DNA from: Chloracidobacterium thermophilum B
GTDB lineage: Bacteria; Acidobacteriota; Blastocatellia; Chloracidobacteriales; Chloracidobacteriaceae
Assembly (NCBI RefSeq): GCF_000226295.1
Contig: NC_016024.1
Span: forward strand, 1,905,501-1,969,500
DNA length: 64,000 nucleotides
Direction of reading: 5' to 3'
In this document: one piece after another, positions 57,115 to 64,000 of the stretch
Numbering within the stretch: position 1 is the stretch's first letter
Layout of the letters: the number at the start of each line of letters is the position of its first letter
Notes under the pieces: generated by a model
Told to the model about the DNA's origin: nothing
The model's database searches: none
Seen by the model: only the letters and a program-made list of their open reading frames with translations
Position numbers and translations under genes: made by a program

Positions 57115-59886
57115 ATGACACCCCACACTGCACCGCACAAAAACGTCTATCGCTTCATCGCCGGTCAGGCCGATGGCAACGGCACCATGAAAGACCTGCT
57201 GGGGGGCAAAGGCGCCGGACTCGCCGAAATGACCCTGGCGGGGTTGCCCGTGCCACCGGGCTTCACCATCACGACAGCCGTCTGCCAACGCTACTATGCC
57301 GCCGGCAACCAGCTTCCGGCCGATGTCTGGGAAGAAGTCCTGTCCGCTCTGCGCGAAGTCGAAGCTGCCGTCGGAAAACGGTTTGGCGATGCCTCCAATC
57401 CGCTGCTGGTGTCGGTGCGCTCCGGCGCCAAGTTTTCCATGCCGGGGATGATGGATACCGTTCTCAACCTGGGTCTCAATCACACGACCGTCCAGGGTCT
57501 CATTGCCCAGACCGGCAACGAACGCTTCGCCCGCGACGCTCACCGGCGGTTCATCCAGATGTTCGGCCGGATCGTCCTGGGCGTCCCCGGTGAACGCTTT
57601 GACCACGCGCTGGAGGCTATGAAAGCCGGGCGTGGTGTCCGCCTCGACACCGAACTGACCGCTGCCGACCTGCAAAACCTCGTGACGCAGTTTGAAGCCA
57701 TCGTCGAGCGGGAAACCGGCCAGCCGTTTCCGGCTGACCCCTACGAACAGCTCCGCCTGGCCATCTGCGCCGTTTTCAACTCGTGGTACGGCAAGCGTGC
57801 CGTGGACTATCGCCGGCTGAACAAAATCCCGGACGACCTCGGCACGGCCGTCAATGTCGTCGCCATGGTCTTTGGCAACATGGGCGAAGATTCCGGCACC
57901 GGTGTGGCCTTCACGCGCAACCCGGCCACGGGCGAACCCGTCCTGTTTGGCGAATACCTCCCCAATGCCCAGGGTGAAGACGTCGTTGCCGGTATCCGTA
58001 CGCCGGAAAAACTCGATGCCCTCCGTGAACGGATGCCCGCCGTCTATGAGCAGTTCCGCGAAGTGGCCGCCCGCCTTGAACGGCACTACCGCGATGTGCA
58101 GGACCTGGAATTCACCATCGAGCGCGGAAAGCTGTGGATGCTCCAGACGCGCAACGCCAAACGCACCGGCGCGGCAGCCGTCAGGATTGCCGTTGATCTG
58201 GTCAAGGAAGGGATCATTTCACGCGAAGAGGCGATTTTGCGTGTCGAGCCATACCACCTCGACCAGTTGCTCCACCCCATGGTGGATCCGAAAGCGGAGA
58301 CAACCGTCCTTGGCAAAGGGCTGCCGGCCAGCCCTGGCGCAGCAGCCGGCGCGGTTGTGTTTGACCCGGACGTGGCTGAAAAACGGGCGCAGGGTGGCGA
58401 ACGGGTGATCCTCATCCGTACGGAAACCTCCCCCGAAGACTTCCACGGCATGGTCGCCGCCCAAGGCATCCTCACGGCGCGCGGCGGTTTGACCTCGCAT
58501 GCGGCCGTTGTGGCGCGCGGCATGGGCAAGCCGTGCATTGCCGGATGCAGCGACCTCCGACTCGATGCCGAAGGCATGCACCTCGGCGGGCGGACCCTCA
58601 GGGAAGGCGACTTCATCACGTTGGACGGCACGACGGGACGGATTCTGCTCGGCGACCTGCCACTGGTCGAACCGGAAACCGGAGCCGACTTCGAAACCTT
58701 CATGCGCTGGGTGGATGACGCGCGTCAGATGCGCGTACGCACAAACGCCGACACACCTCATGACGCACAGGTGGCGCGGCGTTTCGGAGCCGAAGGGATC
58801 GGACTATGCCGTACCGAACACATGTTCTTTGAAGGCGACCGCATTGATACTGTCCGGCAGATGATCATGGTTTCTGGGGCCTACCAACGGCTGACCGCTG
58901 CCTTGGGCAAAGTCAACGCCGACCTCGAACGCCTCAAAGGCGACGCTGAGAAAGTCGCGGCGCTGGAAGCCGAGCGTGCAGCACTCGAAGCGGAACTGGA
59001 AGCCCCGGCCCGGCTGTTCAAGGGCGCACTCGAAGCCCTGCTTCCCATGCAGCGGGCGGATTTCGTGGGCATTTTTGAAGCCATGGACGGCCTTCCCGTC
59101 ACCATTCGCCTGCTCGACCCGCCGCTGCACGAGTTTCTGCCGCACACGGATGAAGAAATCGAAGCGCTGGCCGGGAAACTCAGCCTGCCGGTGGCGGATG
59201 TGCGGGCCCGGGTGATGGCGCTCCGTGAACACAACCCGATGCTCGGTCATCGCGGCTGCCGGCTGGGGATTGCCTACCCGGAGATTACCGAAATGCAGGC
59301 GCGGGCCATTTTTGAAGCCGCCGTCGAAGTCACCCGGCGTGGCATCACGGTTCTGCCCGAAGTCATGGTGCCGCTGGTCGGCGATGTCAACGAACTGCGC
59401 GCCCAGGAAAGCATCATCCGCCGCGTGGCCGACGAAGTTCAGCAGGCGACCGGCGTCACCTTCACCTATCTGGTCGGCACGATGATTGAACTGCCACGGG
59501 CGGCTCTGACGGCCGACAAAATTGCCACCGTCGCGGAGTTTTTCAGCTTCGGCACCAACGACCTGACCCAAACAACGTTTGGTTTCTCACGGGATGATGC
59601 CGGAACGTTCCTGCCGATGTACGTTGAGCGGAAAATCCTCGCCGACGATCCCTTCCAGGTCCTTGACCGGGAAGGCGTGGGCGAGTTGCTCCGCATCGGC
59701 ACCCAAAAGGGGCGCGCCGCGCGTCCGACGCTCAAAGTCGGTATCTGTGGTGAGCATGGCGGTGAGCCGTCGTCGGTGGCGTTCTGTCACGAACTGGGTT
59801 TTGACTACGTGAGCTGTTCGCCCTACCGCGTTCCGATTGCCCGTTTGGCGGCGGCCCAGGCAGCTCTGCGCCAGCGCAGCCAGTGA
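57115..59886 (+). CDS. ppdK: Pyruvate, phosphate dikinase
   Basis: 923 residues. N-terminal nucleotide-binding domain (opening KDLLGGKGAGLAEMT), central phospho-His domain with His462 in GGLTSHAAVVARGMGKPC, and C-terminal PEP/pyruvate barrel (SFGTNDLTQTTFG, GICGEHGG, the CSPYRVPIARLAAAQ end). Interconverts pyruvate, ATP and phosphate with PEP, AMP and pyrophosphate in glycolysis or gluconeogenesis. A coiled stretch (about 600-640, ADLERLKGDAEKV) is slightly longer than in many relatives. Confidence 0.96.
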   Translation: MTPHTAPHKNVYRFIAGQADGNGTMKDLLGGKGAGLAEMTLAGLPVPPGFTITTAVCQRYYAAGNQLPADVWEEVLSALREVEAAVGKRFGDASNPLLVSVRSGAKFSMPGMMDTVLNLGLNHTTVQGLIAQTGNERFARDAHRRFIQMFGRIVLGVPGERFDHALEAMKAGRGVRLDTELTAADLQNLVTQFEAIVERETGQPFPADPYEQLRLAICAVFNSWYGKRAVDYRRLNKIPDDLGTAVNVVAMVFGNMGEDSGTGVAFTRNPATGEPVLFGEYLPNAQGEDVVAGIRTPEKLDALRERMPAVYEQFREVAARLERHYRDVQDLEFTIERGKLWMLQTRNAKRTGAAAVRIAVDLVKEGIISREEAILRVEPYHLDQLLHPMVDPKAETTVLGKGLPASPGAAAGAVVFDPDVAEKRAQGGERVILIRTETSPEDFHGMVAAQGILTARGGLTSHAAVVARGMGKPCIAGCSDLRLDAEGMHLGGRTLREGDFITLDGTTGRILLGDLPLVEPETGADFETFMRWVDDARQMRVRTNADTPHDAQVARRFGAEGIGLCRTEHMFFEGDRIDTVRQMIMVSGAYQRLTAALGKVNADLERLKGDAEKVAALEAERAALEAELEAPARLFKGALEALLPMQRADFVGIFEAMDGLPVTIRLLDPPLHEFLPHTDEEIEALAGKLSLPVADVRARVMALREHNPMLGHRGCRLGIAYPEITEMQARAIFEAAVEVTRRGITVLPEVMVPLVGDVNELRAQESIIRRVADEVQQATGVTFTYLVGTMIELPRAALTADKIATVAEFFSFGTNDLTQTTFGFSRDDAGTFLPMYVERKILADDPFQVLDREGVGELLRIGTQKGRAARPTLKVGICGEHGGEPSSVAFCHELGFDYVSCSPYRVPIARLAAAQAALRQRSQ

Positions 59887-60019
59887 ACGACTTTCCGGCG
59901 GACAGGCTGCCCACCACGGCCTGGCACGGACAGCCCTGGCAGGGCGGGCAGCCTGCCGGCCCGGCAGCCGCACCGACCTGCCCAAGCACCCAACACAACC
60001 ACCTGTGGACTGGAAAGCC

Positions 60020-63000
60020 ATGGAAGCCAGGGAATGCCTTTCGCTGAGTGACGAGCAACGGCGGGCGGTCGAAGCGCCGCTCGGGTCAAACCTTGTCATT
60101 GCCGGTCCCGGAACGGGCAAAACCCGAACGCTGGCGTACCGTGTCGCTTATGTCATCCAAACGCTGGGTGTGCCGCCGGACAACATCCTCGCCGTGACCT
60201 ACACCAACAAGGCGACCGAGGAAATGCGCTATCGGCTGCGCTGGCTGCTCCCCGACGAAGCCGGACGGCTGACGATTGGCACCTTCCACAGCTTCTGCAT
60301 TCGCCTGCTGCGGCAGCACCACGCGCACCTTGATCTCCCCCGGCACTTCGGCATTGCCGATGAAAACGCGCAAATCAGGCTGCTCCAGCGCCTGCGCCCC
60401 AACATCACAGAGCAAAACGCCCGCAACATCCTGCTGCACTTTTCCCAGGAGCGGCTGGGCAAACTCAAGGATATGGACACACTGGCCAGAGAAAATCCCT
60501 TCTTTGCCCAGTACCTGGCCGGACTGCGCCACAACGCCCTCATTGACTTCGACGACATTCTGGTTCTGACCGACAGGCTGCTCCAGCAGACGGAGATTCT
60601 GGACAAAGTGCGGGCCGGACTGCGTTTCATCCTCGTGGATGAGTTTCAGGATACCGACCGCATGCAGTACACCATCCTCAAACGTCTGGCCCTGCGGCAG
60701 GACCTGAATACCAAGCGCTGTGAAAACATCATTCCCGTTTTTGCCGTTGCTGACGATGACCAGTCCATCTTTGCGTGGCGTGGGGCGCACCCGGAAAACA
60801 TCCACGAGTTTTTTACGGAGTTCCTCGCCGGGCAGGACGAAGCTGTCCTGCGGCTCGAAACCAACTACCGGTGTGCCGGCCACATCGTGGAAGCTGCCAA
60901 CCGCCTTATGGCGCGGGCGCCACGCCTGTTTGACAAATCCCCACGGGCCCACCGCGCCGCCGGGAAAGCCGTTCAAATCCTGTCCTACAACAGCCCGGAA
61001 GAGGAAATCGAAGGGATTGCCCAGGCCATTCTCGCTGCCCGGCAACAGAACGTCCCGCTGTCGGACATGGCCATTCTCTACCGCCGCCACAACACGGGGC
61101 AGCAGATCGAAATGGCCTTGCTGGAGAAAGGGATTCCCTGCCAGGTCATACGTCGCACGAGCCAGTTTGAAGCCCCTGCGATGAAGCGGTGGTTGCTGCT
61201 GATGCGCGCCATTCTCAACCCTGACGACGACTTGGCCCTGGCGGAACTCATCGGGCTGACCTGTGACGATGCCACCCGCCGGTACTTTGAGCAGCAGCAC
61301 CAGACTGCAACGGGCAAACAGGCGCTGCGCCACATCCTCTGGGAGGCGCTCGAAGCCGACCAATCCGACGTGCGGCGCGCAGCCGGAAAAATCGTTGGCT
61401 GGCTTGCGTTTGGCAAAACCTGTCTGGATACGTCCCCGTGCCTGTCCCACTGGATAGCCACGCTGGGTGCGTTTCTCAAAGCCGACACGGCGCCCCTGCC
61501 GCCTCTGGCTGCCCCTTCGCCCGATCTGGTCACGGCCGCCAAATGGCTGGCGCGGCTCAGTCAAGTCAAAGGCACGCTGGTTATTGCCGCCACCGATCCA
61601 CTCGTGGAGGAAGTTGCCACGTACCTTGTCACGCATACTCTGGCCGGGCAGGCTGCCTTTCACATCTGTGCCTGCCGCAAACTGCCGCCCCAGATGCCAA
61701 CTGAAAAGGCTGTCCTGCTGGCGCTCGACCACGCGGCCGAACAGACAGCAACCCGGCAGTGGAAGTTTGACGGCATCCTGCTCGTTGCAACAACCCTGCC
61801 GGGGCAGGCAACCTATGCCCGCCGTCAGGTTGATCCCGGCGCGCTGCCCACGGACGAACGGGGCGCACAGCCAAGCCGTTTCGTCACCCTGTGGAAGCTG
61901 ATGCGGACGTATCTGGCCGCCACCCTGCAACCGCTTTTTTCGGACTACACCATCGTGGACCTGGAAACGACGGACAAGGACGCCCACCACTGCGACATTG
62001 TGGAAGTCGCCGCCATTCGCATCCGGCAGGGACAGGAAACGGAAGCCTACAGCCAGCTCGTCCGGCCGGCCCTGGAGCCAATCTCCGCCGAAGCCGAGAA
62101 GACCCACCACATCAGCGCGGAGATGGTGGCCGACGCTCCCACCTTCGAGGCAATCGCACCGGCGCTGCATGCCTTTCTGGGACAGGATTTGCTCGTCGCG
62201 CACAACGGGCTGGCCTTTGATTTCAAGGTTCTCCGGCGTCGCTTCCGGGATGTCGGGCTGAAATTCGACCACCCGTTCTTTGACACCCTGCTTTTCGCGC
62301 GGCAGCTCTACGCTGATCACCCAAGCATCAAACGTTGCCGTCTGGAAGACCTGGCGCAGGCGCATGGCATCGAGATAGGCACGGCGCACCGCGCGCTTGA
62401 CGACACCCGTACGCTGGCGGCGGTGTTTCAGGCCATGCAGAGGGACTACCAGGAACAGCGCGCTGCGACCCTTGGCGCAGAAACACTGGGTATCCTGGCG
62501 CTGGCGATGCTGCTGGAGATGTCCGAAGCCGAAGCGGCCGCCTCCAGCCTGTTTCAGGCCGGCGTGAGTCTGTGGAAAACAGCCACGGATGACTGGCTGA
62601 TGTCGCGCCTGGAGACCGAGCCGGCGGCAGCCACGGCCGCGGCTGTCTGGAGAAGAAGGGTCGGCAGTGACCCGCCGGAAACAGACCACCAGACGCCGGA
62701 GGTGTTGGCCGCCCTGGCCAAACGCTACGATGACCTTCCGACCCGTGAAGGGATGCAGGCGCTGCTTGACTTTACCCGCCTGATGACGGCGGCTGATCAC
62801 TGGCGCGACTGTGAGGCCGTCACGCTGATGACCATTCACGCCGCCAAGGGGCTGGAATTTTCCCACGTCTGGCTGCCGGCATTGGAAGAATCCTCCCCGG
62901 TGTCAGGCAGTCCGCCACCGGCAGCCAACCCGAACCACTCCCATGACCGGTTGGAGGAAGAACGCCGGCTGCTGTACGTCGGATTGACGCGCGCCCAGGA

Positions 63001-63130
63001 ACAGGCCGTCTTGTCGTGGGCAAAAACCAGGGACGGGAACTCCAGGACCCACCTCCGCTTCCTTGCCGACCTTGGTCAGTTGGTTTTGGCAGGCGAAAAT
63101 GGTTCCGCCCTCTCCCCTGACATGGCGTAA
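60020..63130 (+). CDS. UvrD/PcrA-type helicase with inserted DEDDh exonuclease domain
   Basis: 1036 residues from the ATG at 60020. Superfamily 1 helicase: Walker A GPGTGKT (29-35), TIGTFHSFC, Walker B VDEFQDTD (206-213), ADDDQSIFAWRGA, TNYRC, and C-terminal motifs V and VI (TIHAAKGLEF, RRLLYVGLTRAQ). Between about 640 and 830 lies a DnaQ-like exonuclease with DLET (Asp647, Glu649), Asp734 (FDFK) and His790-x4-Asp795 (HRALDD), all intact. An unassigned stretch (about 510-640) precedes it. The fusion implies 3'-5' trimming coupled to unwinding, probably in DNA repair or recombination. Confidence 0.9.
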   Translation: MEARECLSLSDEQRRAVEAPLGSNLVIAGPGTGKTRTLAYRVAYVIQTLGVPPDNILAVTYTNKATEEMRYRLRWLLPDEAGRLTIGTFHSFCIRLLRQHHAHLDLPRHFGIADENAQIRLLQRLRPNITEQNARNILLHFSQERLGKLKDMDTLARENPFFAQYLAGLRHNALIDFDDILVLTDRLLQQTEILDKVRAGLRFILVDEFQDTDRMQYTILKRLALRQDLNTKRCENIIPVFAVADDDQSIFAWRGAHPENIHEFFTEFLAGQDEAVLRLETNYRCAGHIVEAANRLMARAPRLFDKSPRAHRAAGKAVQILSYNSPEEEIEGIAQAILAARQQNVPLSDMAILYRRHNTGQQIEMALLEKGIPCQVIRRTSQFEAPAMKRWLLLMRAILNPDDDLALAELIGLTCDDATRRYFEQQHQTATGKQALRHILWEALEADQSDVRRAAGKIVGWLAFGKTCLDTSPCLSHWIATLGAFLKADTAPLPPLAAPSPDLVTAAKWLARLSQVKGTLVIAATDPLVEEVATYLVTHTLAGQAAFHICACRKLPPQMPTEKAVLLALDHAAEQTATRQWKFDGILLVATTLPGQATYARRQVDPGALPTDERGAQPSRFVTLWKLMRTYLAATLQPLFSDYTIVDLETTDKDAHHCDIVEVAAIRIRQGQETEAYSQLVRPALEPISAEAEKTHHISAEMVADAPTFEAIAPALHAFLGQDLLVAHNGLAFDFKVLRRRFRDVGLKFDHPFFDTLLFARQLYADHPSIKRCRLEDLAQAHGIEIGTAHRALDDTRTLAAVFQAMQRDYQEQRAATLGAETLGILALAMLLEMSEAEAAASSLFQAGVSLWKTATDDWLMSRLETEPAAATAAAVWRRRVGSDPPETDHQTPEVLAALAKRYDDLPTREGMQALLDFTRLMTAADHWRDCEAVTLMTIHAAKGLEFSHVWLPALEESSPVSGSPPPAANPNHSHDRLEEERRLLYVGLTRAQEQAVLSWAKTRDGNSRTHLRFLADLGQLVLAGENGSALSPDMA

Positions 63131-63174
63131 CATCCACTGCTGCAAAACGTCCGCCCCTCCCGCTCATACGTGCC

Positions 63175-64000
63175 ATGTCTCATGCCGAAATCATTGCCAT
63201 TGGCTCGGAACTGCTCACGCCTTTCCGTAGCGACACCAACTCCCTGTGGTTGACTGCCGAACTCAACGCCCTGGGCATTGCCGTCCGCCGCAAGACGGTC
63301 GTCGGCGACGACGAGTTGTTTCTGGAAGAAACGCTCCGGGATGCCCTCCGCAACTCGCCGGTTGTCATCACCACCGGCGGACTGGGGCCGACCGAGGATG
63401 ACATCACGCGGAAGGTCGTGGCGCGTGTGACGCAGCGGCCGCTTGTGCTTCAGCCGGAGCTTCTCGACCGCATCCGGCATCAGTTTGAAAGCCGTGGACT
63501 GAAGATGGCCCCTAACAACGAACGACAGGCGCTTGTGCCGCGCGATGCTGAGGCGCTCCGCAACGAATACGGCACGGCGCCGGGCATCGTGATTGCGGAA
63601 GGCGACCGGCTGCTCATCCTGCTGCCCGGACCGCCACGCGAAATGCGGCCGATGTTTACGGCGTACGTTCGCCCCAAACTGACGCCCCTGGCCGGCAGCG
63701 CGCGCCTCCGCACCCGGACGCTACGGGTGGCCGGCATGGGCGAGTCTCAAGTGGATGACCTGATTGCCCCGATTTATACGCGCTACACCAACCCCACCAC
63801 GACGATCCTGTTCAACAACACCGAAGTCGAACTGCATTTTACTGCCAGCGCACCCTCGGATGCCGAAGCCGAGGCGCTGCTCGATGAGGTCGTCGGGCAA
63901 GTTGAGGAGGTGCTTGGCGTCAATGTGTTCTCACACCGTGGTGAGACGCTGGAGCAAATTGTCGGGCTGCGGTTGACGCTGAAGGGCTACACGATTGCCA
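63175..64000 (+). CDS. cinA: CinA-like protein (3' end cut by window edge)
   Basis: 275 codons visible from the ATG at 63175. N-terminal MoCF-type domain: AEIIAIGSELL, TTGGLGPTEDDITR and LPGPPREM. CinA homologues are nucleotide-recycling or competence-associated proteins; the C-terminal amidase-type domain would lie beyond the window. It starts 45 bases after the helicase. Confidence 0.88.
   Translation, partial: MSHAEIIAIGSELLTPFRSDTNSLWLTAELNALGIAVRRKTVVGDDELFLEETLRDALRNSPVVITTGGLGPTEDDITRKVVARVTQRPLVLQPELLDRIRHQFESRGLKMAPNNERQALVPRDAEALRNEYGTAPGIVIAEGDRLLILLPGPPREMRPMFTAYVRPKLTPLAGSARLRTRTLRVAGMGESQVDDLIAPIYTRYTNPTTTILFNNTEVELHFTASAPSDAEAEALLDEVVGQVEEVLGVNVFSHRGETLEQIVGLRLTLKGYTIA

Noticed and set aside
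60086-62866. Long minus-strand open frame opposite the helicase-exonuclease gene
   Set aside because: Lies within a gene whose motifs are all intact; no domain seen on the minus strand.

Overview
The window is about 64 kb of dense, GC-rich bacterial chromosome. Nearly every base is coding, spacers are short, and no gene-free stretch exceeds about 300 bases; the largest gaps are 25970-26249 and 24108-24353, where I see only ordinary intergenic sequence. Gene content points to Acidobacteriota, possibly near Chloracidobacterium (Blastocatellia). The pointers are DUF4388/PATAN proteins fused to J-domains and TPRs, acidobacterial-style pilin-like domains, an F-type ATPase cluster with b and b' subunits, and an ABC-dependent exopolysaccharide locus. 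This placement is inference; no rRNA gene is present to anchor it.

Layout. 1-10870: a FecR-domain membrane protein (cut by the left edge), leucyl aminopeptidase, a MoeB/ThiF-like enzyme plus an enoyl-CoA hydratase, an M61 glycyl aminopeptidase, FtsH, TilS and an all-helical protein of unknown role. 10990-13845: a rearranged patch in which the 3' half of an ECF sigma factor gene is duplicated about 2.26 kb away. Between the copies lie the 3' tail of a type I restriction specificity gene (hsdS), an AlbA_2/ATP-binding-domain protein carrying a 75-bp in-frame duplication, and five 11-bp tandem repeats. 13951-17917: a PATAN-DnaJ-TPR protein, an exported protein with a pilin-like C-terminus, a small protein and a cupin. 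17997-23588: hrcA-grpE-dnaK-dnaJ. 23733-28417: a response regulator, a LysR regulator, a YbbA/LolD-like ABC ATPase, a TesA-like lipoprotein esterase and MnmE.

28508-45011 is one long plus-strand surface-polysaccharide locus. It holds a Wzm/Wzt-type ABC exporter, GT4 and GT2 glycosyltransferases, a SAM methyltransferase, a GT-C-like membrane protein, a possible GT75-like protein, a sialate O-acetylesterase-like SGNH protein, GmhA and a hexapeptide acetyltransferase. Many genes overlap by ATGA or a few bases, so it is probably one or a few transcripts that build, modify and export a heptose-containing glycan.

45031-51404 is on the minus strand: a FecCD permease coupled to a 60-residue membrane protein and a Uma2 protein, then atpG, atpA, atpH, atpF and the b' gene. 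Genes for beta, epsilon, a and c are not here. 51604-53947 carries tRNA-His(GTG) and a second PATAN-DnaJ-TPR protein. 54124-64000 carries a DUF971 protein, a 4HBT thioesterase, FabH, a lipoprotein, pyruvate phosphate dikinase, a UvrD-type helicase with an embedded DEDDh exonuclease, and the start of CinA.

Most likely unusual items: the PATAN-J-TPR pair, the helicase-exonuclease fusion, the sigma/hsdS/AlbA_2 scar and the Uma2/micro-membrane-protein/FecCD operon. I saw no CRISPR array, rRNA, complete insertion sequence or prophage.
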